A DNA stretch of 64,000 bases from Pseudomonas berkeleyensis (GCF_014109765.1 NZ_CP059139.1:2546001-2610000), one strand, 5' to 3'. Counted from the first letter of the stretch, positions 9,037 to 18,371 are shown. Notes: generated by a model not told the origin, from the sequence alone. Numbers and translations: made by a program.

Positions 9037-10239
9037 ATGAAACGTCGTCATTTCGTCGTCGGCGCTGGTGCGCTGGCGGGTGCTTCTTTGCTGGTCGAGG
9101 GCTTGCCTGTCCACATGAATGTGGCTCAGTCCACCGAAGGTGAGCCCGAGAACTGGCCTGAACTCGTTCAGCAAGGTTCGGCGCAGGGGCGCATGGATGT
9201 GCATCACCACCTACTGCCTCCTTTTTACCGTGCAGCGCTGCAGCGTGCGGGTGTTGGTGATTTCGCCGGTCTGGCGTTGCCTGAGTGGACGGTGGAGCAA
9301 TCACTGGATTTGCTCGATACCCAGGGAATACAGGCGGCGATCCTCTCTTTACCGGCTCCGGGTGTGGATATCGGCGATGCTCATGTCGCCGTCGAGTTGG
9401 CGCGCCGGTGCAACGAATATGCTGCCGATCTGGTTCAGCGTTATCCCCGCCGCTTTGGCAGCTTTGCCACTGTGCCATTGCCGGCCACTGCCGAGGCCTG
9501 CGCCGAAGCGATTCATGCCCTGGATGTGCTCAAGGCCGATGGTGTGATGCTGCTTGCCAGCAACGCCGGGGTATTCCTCGGTGATCCGCGTTTCGACGAG
9601 TTGATGGCCGAGCTGGATCGTCGTGATGCGACAGTTTTCGTCCAGCCCAACTTGCATCCTCGCAGTCAGGATCTTGAGCTGGAGGCACCTGGTTTCCTCC
9701 TGGAGTTGGTTTGTGACACCACGCGTGCAGCTGTGAATCTGATCCTCTCCGGCACGATGGAGCGCTACCCACGGATTCGCTGGATACTCGCCAATGCAGG
9801 TGGTTTCCTGCCCTACGCGGCGTGGCGCGTATCGTTGGCCAACGCCATTCCCGAGTTTCAGGAGCGGGTGCCGCAGGGGGTGATGACCTACTTGCAGCGC
9901 TTCTATTTCGATACTGCCCTGGCACCTTCCGCGTCCAGCATGGCGGTGTTGCGTGAGCTGATCGAACCGCGTCAGGTGCTGTTCGGCAGTGGTTTTCCGA
10001 GCGCTCGGAGTGAGTTGGTCGAGCAGCAGATCGCTGAGCTCGGCGCCTCTACGCTGTGGTCGACAGCGCAGCTTGCCGGTATTGCGCGCCACCATGGCCT
10101 GAGCCTGTTCCCACGCTTCGCTGCGCCTGGCGAGAGTGTGGCGACGGTGCCTAGCCACGAATCCGAATCCACCTTGCACTGGCTGGGACGAACTGCCACT
10201 CAACCACTGGCTGCGTTGGCGCAGCGATTGAAGGACTGA
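9037..10239 (+). CDS. Tat-tagged amidohydrolase paralogue lacking key active-site residues
   Basis: This 400-residue protein aligns along its length with the preceding amidohydrolase, with many identical blocks, so the two arose by tandem duplication. It begins with a Tat-like leader (MKRRHFVVGAGALAGASLL) and a ~45-residue insert before the barrel. The HxH motif is kept (H56, H58). The other three predicted active-site positions are changed: His to Gln at 203 (VFVQPN), His to Asn at 253 (ILANAGG) and Asp to Gly at 319 (FGSGFP). In ACMSD these are two zinc ligands and the catalytic His. It may be a non-catalytic partner, a binding protein or a decaying copy. The reading frame is intact. Confidence 0.82.
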   Translation: MKRRHFVVGAGALAGASLLVEGLPVHMNVAQSTEGEPENWPELVQQGSAQGRMDVHHHLLPPFYRAALQRAGVGDFAGLALPEWTVEQSLDLLDTQGIQAAILSLPAPGVDIGDAHVAVELARRCNEYAADLVQRYPRRFGSFATVPLPATAEACAEAIHALDVLKADGVMLLASNAGVFLGDPRFDELMAELDRRDATVFVQPNLHPRSQDLELEAPGFLLELVCDTTRAAVNLILSGTMERYPRIRWILANAGGFLPYAAWRVSLANAIPEFQERVPQGVMTYLQRFYFDTALAPSASSMAVLRELIEPRQVLFGSGFPSARSELVEQQIAELGASTLWSTAQLAGIARHHGLSLFPRFAAPGESVATVPSHESESTLHWLGRTATQPLAALAQRLKD

Positions 10240-10243
10240 ACTC

Positions 10244-11476
10244 ATGAGCAAGTTGTTCCTGCCGTTGCGTTTACCGAATGGTCAAGTCATCCCTAATCGA
10301 ATCGCCAAGGCGGCCATGGAGGAAAACCTGGCAGGTGCCGAGCATGCGCCGAGCCCGGAACTTATCCAGCTTTACCGTAGCTGGGCGCAGGGCGGTGCCG
10401 GTTTGATCATCACCGGCAACGTGATGGTCGATCGTCATGCGCTGACCGGCCCGGGCGGCGTGGTGCTGGAAAACGATCAGCATCTGGCGCGGTTTCGCGA
10501 CTGGTCGCAGGCTTGCCGCAGTCAAGGGGCGCAGGCCTGGCTGCAGATCAACCATCCTGGTCGGCAATTGATGGCTGTGCTTGGTCAGCCCGCGTTGGGG
10601 CCATCGGCTGTACCGGTCAATATTCCCGGCCTGGAAAAGCTCTTCGCCCAGCCTAGCGCCTTGTCCGAGGTGCAAATCGAGGCGCTGATCGGTCGTTATC
10701 TCACCACTGCCATGCTGGCCGAGCGTGCAGGTTTTACTGGGGTGCAGATCCACGCCGCCCATGGCTATCTGTTCAGTCAGTTCCTCTCGCCACTGAGCAA
10801 TCGTCGAGAGGATCAGTGGGGCGGTAGCCTGGAGAATCGCGCACGCATTCTGTTGCGTACCGTGGAGGCAGTGCGGGCACGGGTCGCTCCCGCATTTTGT
10901 GTGGGGGTGAAACTTAATTCGGCCGACTTCCAGCGTGGTGGTTTCGATGTCGAGGATGCGGCTGCCGTGGTGCAGTTGCTCAACCAGAAAGGCGTGGATC
11001 TGCTCGAGCTTTCCGGCGGTAGCTACGAGAGCCCGGCGATGCAGGGGCAGACTCGTGATGGCAGCACATTGGCGCGCGAAGCCTATTTTCTCGAGTTTGC
11101 CGAGCGTATCAGCGAAGTGGCCAGCATGCCGGTCATGGTTACGGGGGGCGTACGTCGCATGGCGGTGGCCGAGCGCGTTCTGCAGGGGCGCGTGGCGATG
11201 GTCGGTATGGCCACTGCATTGGCAATCGAGCCGAAGTTGCCTGGGCGCTGGCGAGCCGGCGAGGATGCCGCAGTACAGCCCGTGGTGGTGAACTGGAAGA
11301 ACAAGGCCTTAGCTGCTGCTGCGACCCAGGCGGTAGTCAAGAAGCAACTGGTGCTGTTGAGCAAGAACCGTCCTACCAACCCCAATGTATCGCCCTTGTT
11401 GGCATTGATCGGCAGTCAGTTGACGTTGCGGCAGCAGGCGCGCCGCTATCGGCGCTGGCTGGCGAGCATGCGTTAG
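10244..11476 (+). CDS. NADH:flavin oxidoreductase, old yellow enzyme family
   Basis: This 410-residue FMN-dependent TIM barrel has the OYE active-site motif HAAHGYLFSQFLSP near residue 172, followed by SNRREDQWGGS, and a C-terminal phosphate-binding TGGVRR. Family members reduce activated C=C bonds of enones or dienoates, often as 2,4-dienoyl-CoA reductase-like enzymes. It begins 4 bp after the second amidohydrolase stop and is likely in the same operon. In a ring-degradation pathway it could reduce an unsaturated intermediate. No iron-sulfur or second nucleotide domain is present, so it is a single-domain enzyme. Confidence 0.87.
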   Translation: MSKLFLPLRLPNGQVIPNRIAKAAMEENLAGAEHAPSPELIQLYRSWAQGGAGLIITGNVMVDRHALTGPGGVVLENDQHLARFRDWSQACRSQGAQAWLQINHPGRQLMAVLGQPALGPSAVPVNIPGLEKLFAQPSALSEVQIEALIGRYLTTAMLAERAGFTGVQIHAAHGYLFSQFLSPLSNRREDQWGGSLENRARILLRTVEAVRARVAPAFCVGVKLNSADFQRGGFDVEDAAAVVQLLNQKGVDLLELSGGSYESPAMQGQTRDGSTLAREAYFLEFAERISEVASMPVMVTGGVRRMAVAERVLQGRVAMVGMATALAIEPKLPGRWRAGEDAAVQPVVVNWKNKALAAAATQAVVKKQLVLLSKNRPTNPNVSPLLALIGSQLTLRQQARRYRRWLASMR

Positions 11477-12117
11477 TCCGGCAGGGCCTGGCGAGCCAGC
11501 TTGCGGGCTCTGGCCGGTGTGGCGCCCAGGGCCTTGAGGATCATTTCCGCGACCCGCGCATCATGTTCCGTTGTGCTGCGTCCCTCGACCGCACTGCGCA
11601 TCGCACCCAGGGTGCAGGAGACCACCAGATCGAGGGCGATGCCTTCGTCTTCGTAGGTGAGCGTGCCTTCCTCGGCGCCGGCGCGCAGGTCAGCCAGCAC
11701 ATAGCCGGCGATCTTCGAGCGCATGGCCTGATCGAAGTGCACCACACGAAACACCGCGCTGGCCCATTGCGGGTCGGCGAGCGCACGCAGGATGAACAGG
11801 CGGACGCCCACGGCCAAGCGCTGTGCGCCGCTTCCAATACCTACGCTGCGGGCGGCGATCACTTCGGAAAAGTCGTCGGCCAGGCTCAGGCCAACGGCTT
11901 CCACCACTTCCTCGCGAGAGCGGAAGTAGTTGTAGATGGTGCCGCTGGCGACCTCGGCCTCAGCTGCCACGTCGAGCAATGCCACTTCACCCACCTCTTT
12001 GCGGGCGAACAGTCGCAGTGCCGCATCGATCAGGCCGCGGCGGGTGCGCTCACGCTTCTTATGCCCGCGGCTGGGCGGGGCTACGGGTGTGCTGCTGGGG
12101 GTATCGGCTCGGCTCAT
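11473..12117 (-). CDS. TetR family transcriptional regulator
   Basis: This 214-residue protein has a Ser/Thr/Pro-rich N-terminus, then a basic segment (GHKKRERTRRG) leading into a TetR helix-turn-helix (VAAEAEVASGTIYNYF). The C-terminal domain resembles that of the TetR protein at 7092, so the two are probably related regulators of this cluster. Its 3' end overlaps the 3' end of the convergent OYE gene by 4 bp. The hydroxylase gene upstream reads in the same direction, with 58 bp between. I found no clear palindrome directly before its start. Candidate targets are the palindromes in the 13766-13896 intergenic region. Confidence 0.85.
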   Translation of the reverse strand: MSRADTPSSTPVAPPSRGHKKRERTRRGLIDAALRLFARKEVGEVALLDVAAEAEVASGTIYNYFRSREEVVEAVGLSLADDFSEVIAARSVGIGSGAQRLAVGVRLFILRALADPQWASAVFRVVHFDQAMRSKIAGYVLADLRAGAEEGTLTYEDEGIALDLVVSCTLGAMRSAVEGRSTTEHDARVAEMILKALGATPARARKLARQALPD

Positions 12118-12175
12118 GCTCGGATTCCGCAGAGTGAGCGGCTGATGATAAGGGAACGAATACCCCTGAAGCCAT

Positions 12176-13765
12176 TTACTTGCTCAACAGCTGCAAGCAA
12201 TCATTGACGAGCCTGGCGGCATTCTCGGCGGGGCCATCGTGCATCACGATGCGATCCGGTCGAACCACCAGCAGCGAGCCTGCTGCGGCAGCTCCCATCA
12301 GGCTCTGTCCGAGGTCTTCGACGAAAGGGCTCGATCCTTTGCTGCGCTGACCATGCAGGCCAACCTGCAGGTAACGGCCACCTGCCTGCTCCCAGTGGTG
12401 CTTGAGATTGGCCGGCAGCCCCGCGCCGGGGTCGACGCCCAGTCCGACCAGGGTCAGGCCGTCGCCCAGCACGTCGTCACTGGGCAGGATGCGCCCGTCG
12501 TCGGTACGCACCAGCCCCTGGGGCAGTAGGCCACCACGTAGCACGCCGCAGCGGCGGGTTCTGCGCACGAACAGGCCATGCCGGAAAACGTTCTTCGGCT
12601 TGATCTCCAGTTCCTCGAAGTGACGGCGCGCGGGTGGGATCAGGCCAATGATGCGCATCAGGCCGTGGCCGAGTGCTGCAAGCAGGACGTTCCTCGGCAT
12701 GATCAACCGACCCATGAACTTGGCCAGGTCGATCATTTGCTGGGCATGGGGACGGCGCTCCTCGTCATAGCTGTCGAGGATGCCTGGGCTCGCTCGACCT
12801 TGCAGCACCCAGCTCAGTTTCCAGGCCAGGTTGGCGGCGTCGCGCAGCCCAGCGACCAGCCCCTGGCCGACGAAGGGCGGAGTGATGTGGGCGGCGTCGC
12901 CGATGAGAAATACCCGGCCCTGCTGGAAGCGTTTGCAGCAGCGCGCGTGGAAGCGATACACGGCCTTGCGCTCGATGTGCAACTCGCTGGGCGCGATCCA
13001 GCGTTCGAGGAGCGTGCCAATCTTGTCGGCATGTTCCATCTGTTCGCGCGTCTCGCCTGCGCGCAGCATGAACTCCCAGCGTTCGCGGCCGCCCGGTGCC
13101 GGCATGTGCGGCGTCGGTCGACGGTGATCGCAGAGGAACTCCACATGGTCGATGGCCTTGCCTTCGCGTTGGCAGGCATCGACGATCAGCCAGTCCTCGG
13201 TATAGCTCTGGCCCTCGAAATCCTGCCCGATCAGGCCGCGCACCTTCGAGCTGGCGCCATCGGCACCCACCAGGTAGCGCGCACGTACCTGATGCCGGCT
13301 ACCATCCTCGGCGCGCAGCGTGGCCGTGACGCCATCGTTGCCCTGGCGCAGGTCTTCCAGTTCCAGTCCACCGAGGCTGGTGACGTTGTCGAAGCGCTGG
13401 TATTGCGCACGCATCGAGCGCTCCAGATCCGGCTGGTAGAAGGTCACCAGCTTGGGATGCCCGTCCAGGCTGCCGCTGGTGTTGGCACGACCGAACTGGC
13501 CAACCATCGGGCAGTGCATGCGCACCTCGGGGATCACGATTTTGTCGAAGGCATCTTCGGCCAGTCCCGCCAACTGCAGGATGCGCAGTGCCTCATTGTC
13601 CAGCGCAATGGCGCGCGGCATCAGCAGGATGTCGTGGATCTTGTCGACGACCAGGGTCTGGACACCGTAGCGACCGAGCAGGGCGGCCAGTGAGGCGCCG
13701 ACCGGGCCGGTGCCGATGATCAGTACATCGGTGGTGTCAGGCAGCGATTTCTTGTTGTTGTGCAT
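12176..13765 (-). CDS. FAD-dependent aromatic-ring monooxygenase (MhpA-like)
   Basis: This 529-residue protein is a class A flavoprotein hydroxylase. It has the FAD dinucleotide motif IGTGPVGASLAALLGRYG near residue 17, the DG motif LVGADGASSKVR near 170 and the GD motif GDAAHITPPFVGQG near 290. Such enzymes add a hydroxyl group to a phenolic ring using NAD(P)H and O2; MhpA acts on 3-(3-hydroxyphenyl)propionate. It is likely to form the catechol that the extradiol dioxygenase in this cluster opens. It is divergent from the PhyH-family gene, and the intergenic region carries two palindromes. An AAGGG ribosome-binding site precedes the ATG. Confidence 0.88.
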   Translation of the reverse strand: MHNNKKSLPDTTDVLIIGTGPVGASLAALLGRYGVQTLVVDKIHDILLMPRAIALDNEALRILQLAGLAEDAFDKIVIPEVRMHCPMVGQFGRANTSGSLDGHPKLVTFYQPDLERSMRAQYQRFDNVTSLGGLELEDLRQGNDGVTATLRAEDGSRHQVRARYLVGADGASSKVRGLIGQDFEGQSYTEDWLIVDACQREGKAIDHVEFLCDHRRPTPHMPAPGGRERWEFMLRAGETREQMEHADKIGTLLERWIAPSELHIERKAVYRFHARCCKRFQQGRVFLIGDAAHITPPFVGQGLVAGLRDAANLAWKLSWVLQGRASPGILDSYDEERRPHAQQMIDLAKFMGRLIMPRNVLLAALGHGLMRIIGLIPPARRHFEELEIKPKNVFRHGLFVRRTRRCGVLRGGLLPQGLVRTDDGRILPSDDVLGDGLTLVGLGVDPGAGLPANLKHHWEQAGGRYLQVGLHGQRSKGSSPFVEDLGQSLMGAAAAGSLLVVRPDRIVMHDGPAENAARLVNDCLQLLSK

Positions 13766-13802
13766 GGCGGGCCCTTGTAATGGCTCATGGGTTTTATGGA
13801 AG

Positions 13803-13836
13803 ATTATTCAAAAATGAATAATTGCTCAATATTGAG
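13803..13836. promoter_or_regulatory. two palindromes in a divergent promoter region
   Basis: ATTATTCA-AAAA-TGAATAAT (13803-13822) and CTCAATATTGAG (13825-13836) sit in an AT-rich stretch between the divergent hydroxylase and PhyH genes. Both are good candidates for TetR-type operator sites controlling these two genes. Confidence 0.5.
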
Positions 13837-13896
13837 TTGTGAGTTAAAAACGGCCTACAACAAAAAACGCGCACGCCGTGCCGAAGGAGTTCACCC

Positions 13897-14871
13897 ATGT
13901 CTTTCCCTGCATATCCCACTCGCGTCCTGAGCACCGAGGAAATTCAGCGTTACCGAGAGGACGGCGTCGTCATGATCAAGGGCGCCATCGATCGCAACTG
14001 GATGGCCCTGGTGGAGAGTGGTATCGAGACGGCGAGAGGCGATGCCTCGCTGGTGGGGCGCTTCATGTCACGCAAGGTCGAGGGCTACCAGATGGACATC
14101 TTTCTGTGGAAGCGCATTGATGCCCTGCGTGACCTGATCTACTACGGGCCTTTCGCGCGTTGGGCCCAGCAATTGATGGGGGCGCAGGAGGTGCGCTTCT
14201 TCTACGACCAGATGTTCGTCAAGGAACCGGGAACCGATGCGCCAACGCCCTGGCACCAGGATCTGAGTTTCTGGCCCATCCGTGGCGAGCAGGTCTGCTC
14301 GTTCTGGATTCCCTGCGATCCGGTCAATCGCGAGAACAGCGGGCTGCTGTACGTGAGGGGCTCGCACAAGTGGCCGCAGCGTTTCAAGGCCATCTCGCCG
14401 GATTATGTGGCGGCGATCATCGACGAGCAGATGGATGACATCCCCGATATCAACGCTCATCCCGAGCGTTACGAGTTGCTCGACTGGGACATGGAGCCAG
14501 GCGATATCCTGATGTTCCACCCGCTGACCCTGCACGGCTCATACGGCAACCAGTCACGCACGCGACGTCGTCGCGCCCTGGCTCTGCGCTGGGTCGGTGA
14601 CGATGTGGTCTACGCGCCGTCGGCCAAGCGCATGCCGATCCACTTCGAGCACTCATCAGTACCGGGTGGTGCGCTGCAGGGGGCTGCGTTCCCACGCATC
14701 CTGCCCGAAATGGATGCGCAGGAGCGTGCCGCCCGAGCCAGGCCGGAGCGCCCCAGCACGGGCAAACTGCTGCGCTCTTCGCTGGACAACGCCGTGGCGG
14801 CAGCGAGGCTGGCGCTCAAGCCCAACAGAACGGCGTCGCTCAAGCAGACCTGGTCGAAGTCCGATACCTGA
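13897..14871 (+). CDS. phytanoyl-CoA dioxygenase (PhyH) family protein
   Basis: This 324-residue protein is an Fe(II)/2-oxoglutarate-type dioxygenase. The iron facial triad is visible as H120 and D122 (WHQDLSFWP) and H213 (LTLHGSYGNQ), with arginines shortly after for the 2-oxoglutarate carboxylate. PhyH proteins hydroxylate alkyl carbons in varied small molecules. Here it may hydroxylate a side chain of the cluster's aromatic substrate. A strong GAAGGAG site lies 8 bp upstream of the ATG. The C-terminal ~60 residues are basic and probably disordered. The substrate is unknown. Confidence 0.85.
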   Translation: MSFPAYPTRVLSTEEIQRYREDGVVMIKGAIDRNWMALVESGIETARGDASLVGRFMSRKVEGYQMDIFLWKRIDALRDLIYYGPFARWAQQLMGAQEVRFFYDQMFVKEPGTDAPTPWHQDLSFWPIRGEQVCSFWIPCDPVNRENSGLLYVRGSHKWPQRFKAISPDYVAAIIDEQMDDIPDINAHPERYELLDWDMEPGDILMFHPLTLHGSYGNQSRTRRRRALALRWVGDDVVYAPSAKRMPIHFEHSSVPGGALQGAAFPRILPEMDAQERAARARPERPSTGKLLRSSLDNAVAAARLALKPNRTASLKQTWSKSDT

Positions 14872-14972
14872 CTGGGACGATGCAATCGGCAGCGACCTTA
14901 ATCGTTGCCATGAATGCACGGCGCCCGCCAGGCATTAACCGTGGCGGGCGTCGATGTTGCGCGTGAAGGTGA

Positions 14973-16016
14973 TCAGCGGAACGCCGGCACCACGTGCTCG
15001 ATGAACAGTTCCAGCGACTTCTTCTTCTCGGCGTAGGGCAGGCTGTTGTCGGCCCAGAAGCTGAACTCGTCGACGCCCAGTTCCTGGTAGTGACGGATGC
15101 GCGCGATGATTTCTTCCGGGGTGCCGATCATGGTGTTCTTGCGGATGTTCTCCAGTTCGAACTCCGGACGCTCCTTGAATTTCTCTTTCGGGCTCGGCGG
15201 TAGCAAGCCGTTGACTGGCGTCTGCTTGTTGCCGAACCAGGCGTCGAAGGTGCGGTAGAAGCGCGAGATGGCTTCGGCTCCGACCTTCCAGCCGTCCGGG
15301 TCGTCCACCGTGTGCACGTGGGTGTGGCGTAGCACCATCAGTTGTGGGCGTGGCACATCCGGGTTGTTGGCCAGGGCGTTTTCGAACTTGTTCTTAAGGT
15401 CCACCACTTCTTCGTCGCCTTTCATCAGCGGCGTGACCATGACGTTGCAGCCGTTGGCGACAGCGAAGTTGTGCGAGTCGGGGTCGCGTGCTGCGATCCA
15501 CATCGGCGGAGTCGGTTGCTGCAGTGGGCGAGGCGAGGAGGTGGAGGTGGGGAATTTCCAGATCTCACCTTCATGAGCGATATCGCCCCGCCACAGGGCT
15601 TTGACCACCGGAACCATCTCGCGCAGGTATTTGCCGCCATCGCCAGCCGGCATGCCGCCGGCCATGCGGTCGAATTCGTACTGGTAGGCGCCACGGGCCA
15701 GGCCGACTTCCATGCGACCGTTGCTGATCACGTCGAGCAGGGCGCATTCACCGGCAACGCGGATCGGGTGCCAGAACGGCGCGATGATGGTACCGGCGCC
15801 AAGATGGATGGTGCTGGTGCGGGCAGCCAGGTAGGCCAGCAGCGGCATGGGGCTGGGCGAGATGGTGTATTCCATCGCGTGGTGTTCACCGATCCATACG
15901 GTAGAGAAACCGCCGGCTTCGGCCATCAGTGTCAGTTCGGTCAGTTCTTCGAAAAGCTGGCGATGGCCGACCTGCTCGTCATAGCGCTCCATGTGAACGA
16001 ACAAAGAGAATTTCAT
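14973..16016 (-). CDS. LLM-class flavin-dependent monooxygenase (TgnA-like)
   Basis: This 347-residue bacterial-luciferase-type oxygenase has the WIGEHH motif near residue 38 and conserved FMN-binding barrel strands. It needs reduced FMN from a separate reductase; two reductase genes lie in this block. With the aldehyde dehydrogenases and hydrolase nearby it matches the trigonelline monooxygenase component of A. baylyi (TgnA), which opens the N-methylpyridinium ring. That assignment rests on gene content. The ATG chosen has a GAGGACA ribosome-binding site; an in-frame start 111 bp upstream lacks support. It is divergent from a chemoreceptor gene, with a shared operator between them. Confidence 0.85.
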   Translation of the reverse strand: MKFSLFVHMERYDEQVGHRQLFEELTELTLMAEAGGFSTVWIGEHHAMEYTISPSPMPLLAYLAARTSTIHLGAGTIIAPFWHPIRVAGECALLDVISNGRMEVGLARGAYQYEFDRMAGGMPAGDGGKYLREMVPVVKALWRGDIAHEGEIWKFPTSTSSPRPLQQPTPPMWIAARDPDSHNFAVANGCNVMVTPLMKGDEEVVDLKNKFENALANNPDVPRPQLMVLRHTHVHTVDDPDGWKVGAEAISRFYRTFDAWFGNKQTPVNGLLPPSPKEKFKERPEFELENIRKNTMIGTPEEIIARIRHYQELGVDEFSFWADNSLPYAEKKKSLELFIEHVVPAFR

Positions 16017-16141
16017 GCTGGTGTCCTCAAGTCTGTTGGGTCGTTTTCGACCTGCTGCGGCGAAGCGTGCACTGCGCTTCTGCTGGGGAGATGCCGCTAT
16101 CGGGTTCGGCGCTATGCAAGGCGGCACGGATCGCTATATAT

Positions 16142-16156
16142 TGGTATACCATAATA
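16142..16156 (+). promoter_or_regulatory. regulon operator site 1
   Basis: TGGTATACCATAATA. The core TGGTATACCA is a perfect palindrome, and the TAATA flank is shared with five other sites in this block. It lies 55 bp before the chemoreceptor ATG and 125 bp before the divergent monooxygenase start. The core fits operators of GntR/FadR-type regulators (TGGT...ACCA), and such a regulator is encoded at 27340. Confidence 0.7.
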
Positions 16157-16211
16157 TGGAATGTCTGCAAGACCTGCCATTCGACTATTCCCAAAACAAC
16201 AAGGGCCGTCC

Positions 16212-18158
16212 ATGAGTATCAAGCACAAACTGGTCATGATCTTCGCGCTCATCGCCAGCCTTCCCGTCATTCTGGTCGCGGTTCTGGTGGTGCTGAACCT
16301 GCGTGATTCGGCCAGGGAGGATTTCATCGACAGCAGCGGCCGCGAGATCCGTCAGGTGGAGAACGCCATGCGCCTGTTCTTCGACGGCATCAGCCAGAAC
16401 GTCGATTACCTGGCTGCGCACCCACAGGTCGCCGCCACGGATGCGAGTCTCAAGCGCTTCATCAACGCTGAAGCGGCCGCCCAACCCGAGGGTGAGCAGG
16501 ATCGCGCGCTGTTCGAGCTGTTCGCCGGGCTGGCTGCCAGCCATCCGGCCTATGCCTACGTGTCGCTGGGGACGAGTGAGGGTGGTTATGTGTTCTGGCC
16601 GGGCGATCCGAGCCTGAGCAACTACGATCCGCGCACGCGCCCTTGGTACCAGCGGGCGCTGGCCGAGCCGAACAGGACGCTGCGCACCGAGGCCTATTAC
16701 TGGGCGGCCGACGACGTGGTGCTGGTGAGTACCGTGCGCAGCCTGGCTAATCGCCTCGGGCAGCAGGGCGGGGTGGTCAACATCGACGTCTCGTTGCGCC
16801 AGCTCACCGATATCGTCAAGCAGATCAAACTCGGTGACAGCGGCTACCTGATGCTGATGGAGCGCAACGGCACGGTGCTGGTCGACCCGAGCCAGCCGGA
16901 GCACAACTTCAAGGCGCTCAAGGATCTCGGCAGCGCTTACGCCGAACTGGCTGCTGCCCGCGGTGGCCTGGTGGAGCTAGCCATCGACGGTGAGCCATAC
17001 ATGGCCAATGTCTACTCCTCCGAGCAACTGGGCTGGCAGTTCATCGGCCTGATCAAGAAGAGTGAGGTGATGGCCAGCGCGACCCAGATGACCTGGCTGA
17101 TCATCGCCATCGCTGCCCTGGTGGCGCTGGCCTTCGCCGTGTTGGGCGCGGTATTCGCCAGCATGATCGTGCGGCCGATCAGCGCGGTGGCCAGCGGCCT
17201 GGAAGGCATCGCCCAGGGTGAGGGCGACCTGACCAACAGCCTGGCCGTACGTGGCCGTGACGAGACGGCGCAACTGGCCGGCTGGTTCAACCGGTTCCTG
17301 GCGTCGATCCGCGACATGATCCTCAGCATCGGCCAGGCGGCCGGACGCATTCACAGCAGCTCCAGCAGCTCCAACGAGGTGGCGCAGGAACTGGCGGATG
17401 TGGCGGCGCGTCAGCGCGAGGCGGTGGACATGGTCTCCACCGCCTTCCACGAGATGGTGATGACCGCCAACGAAGTAGCGCGAGCCTGCTCCGAAGCGGC
17501 GGGGTCGGCGGATGCGGGGCAGCGCCAGGCGCACGATGGGCAACAGCAGATCGAGGCCTCGGCCAGCAGCGTGACGCGCCTGAGCGAGGAGATGCAGTTG
17601 TCGGTGCAGTCGATGCAGCAACTGCAGCAGGACAGTGATTCGATCCAGTCGATCCTCGGCACCATTCGCGCGATTGCCGAGCAGACCAACCTGCTGGCGT
17701 TGAACGCGGCCATCGAGGCGGCGCGAGCCGGTGAGCAGGGCCGCGGCTTTGCCGTGGTGGCCGATGAGGTGCGTGCGCTGGCCAAGCGCACCGCCGATGC
17801 CACCGGTGAGATCGACGGTCTGCTCGGCAACCTGGCGCGGCGCACACAGGACACCGCGCGGCAGATGCACGCGAGCCTCGATGTGTCGCGGCAGACGGTG
17901 AATTCGATTGGCGAGGCGCGTTCCAGTTTCGAACGTATTCGCGAGGCGGTGGACAACATCCGTGACATGAATACGCAGATCGCCACGGCAGCCGAGGAGC
18001 AGCACCAGGTCGCGGAGGACATCAACCGCCACATCAGCCAGATCCACAGCGACTCGCAACAGGTCGCCGACTTGGCCGACTCCACCAGTCGTGATGCGCG
18101 AACGCTGACGGCGCTCTCCGAAGAGCTGAATCAGCTGGTGAGGCGCTTCAAGACCTGA
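16212..18158 (+). CDS. methyl-accepting chemotaxis protein with dCache ligand domain
   Basis: This 648-residue transmembrane receptor has a first membrane segment at about residues 7-27. A ~260-residue periplasmic double-Cache domain follows, with the motif [12 protein letters not shown]. The second membrane segment is near 293-317, then HAMP, and then a full signalling domain with the conserved tip [20 protein letters not shown] near 490. It passes ligand binding to CheA/CheW. Position and shared operator suggest that it senses the substrate of this block. dCache receptors for quaternary amines are known; McpX of Sinorhizobium meliloti binds trigonelline and betaines. Upstream in-frame starts would overlap the operator region, so the ATG at MSIKHKL is preferred. 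Confidence 0.9.
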   Translation: MSIKHKLVMIFALIASLPVILVAVLVVLNLRDSAREDFIDSSGREIRQVENAMRLFFDGISQNVDYLAAHPQVAATDASLKRFINAEAAAQPEGEQDRALFELFAGLAASHPAYAYVSLGTSEGGYVFWPGDPSLSNYDPRTRPWYQRALAEPNRTLRTEAYYWAADDVVLVSTVRSLANRLGQQGGVVNIDVSLRQLTDIVKQIKLGDSGYLMLMERNGTVLVDPSQPEHNFKALKDLGSAYAELAAARGGLVELAIDGEPYMANVYSSEQLGWQFIGLIKKSEVMASATQMTWLIIAIAALVALAFAVLGAVFASMIVRPISAVASGLEGIAQGEGDLTNSLAVRGRDETAQLAGWFNRFLASIRDMILSIGQAAGRIHSSSSSSNEVAQELADVAARQREAVDMVSTAFHEMVMTANEVARACSEAAGSADAGQRQAHDGQQQIEASASSVTRLSEEMQLSVQSMQQLQQDSDSIQSILGTIRAIAEQTNLLALNAAIEAARAGEQGRGFAVVADEVRALAKRTADATGEIDGLLGNLARRTQDTARQMHASLDVSRQTVNSIGEARSSFERIREAVDNIRDMNTQIATAAEEQHQVAEDINRHISQIHSDSQQVADLADSTSRDARTLTALSEELNQLVRRFKT

Positions 18159-18173
18159 GGCCGGGCGCAGGCC

Positions 18174-18335
18174 CTAAGAGACTGTTTACAATCTGCTGCG
18201 CGTCGGCTAAACGGCGTTGAAAACAACCTCGGACTGCTATTTACAACGCGTAAAGTCGAGCGCGACTCCGACCGGCCCTCGGTCGTTTTCGCCGCCGTTT
18301 ATCTCTAGCTCGCGAGATCGTAAACAGGCTCTAAG
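18174..18335. repeat. MITE-like element with terminal inverted repeats
   Basis: The left end (AGAGACTGTTTACAATC) and the reverse complement of the right end (AGAGCCTGTTTACGATC) match at 15 of 17 positions. The ~160 bp between them code for nothing obvious. This resembles a non-autonomous miniature transposon or a Pseudomonas intergenic palindromic element, placed directly after the chemoreceptor stop. Confidence 0.55.
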
Positions 18336-18336
18336 A

Positions 18337-18371
18337 AAACGGGGGAATGGATCACATCCATTCCCCCGTTT
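18337..18371. terminator. bidirectional rho-independent terminator
   Basis: Perfect 16-bp stem (AAACGGGGGAATGGAT and its complement) with a 3-base loop CAC, flanked by A and T runs. It separates the convergent chemoreceptor and flavin reductase genes. Confidence 0.8.

Noticed and set aside
16161..16211. Longer start for the dCache chemoreceptor
   Set aside because: It would begin almost on top of operator site 1, and the added residues do not look like a membrane-protein N-terminus.
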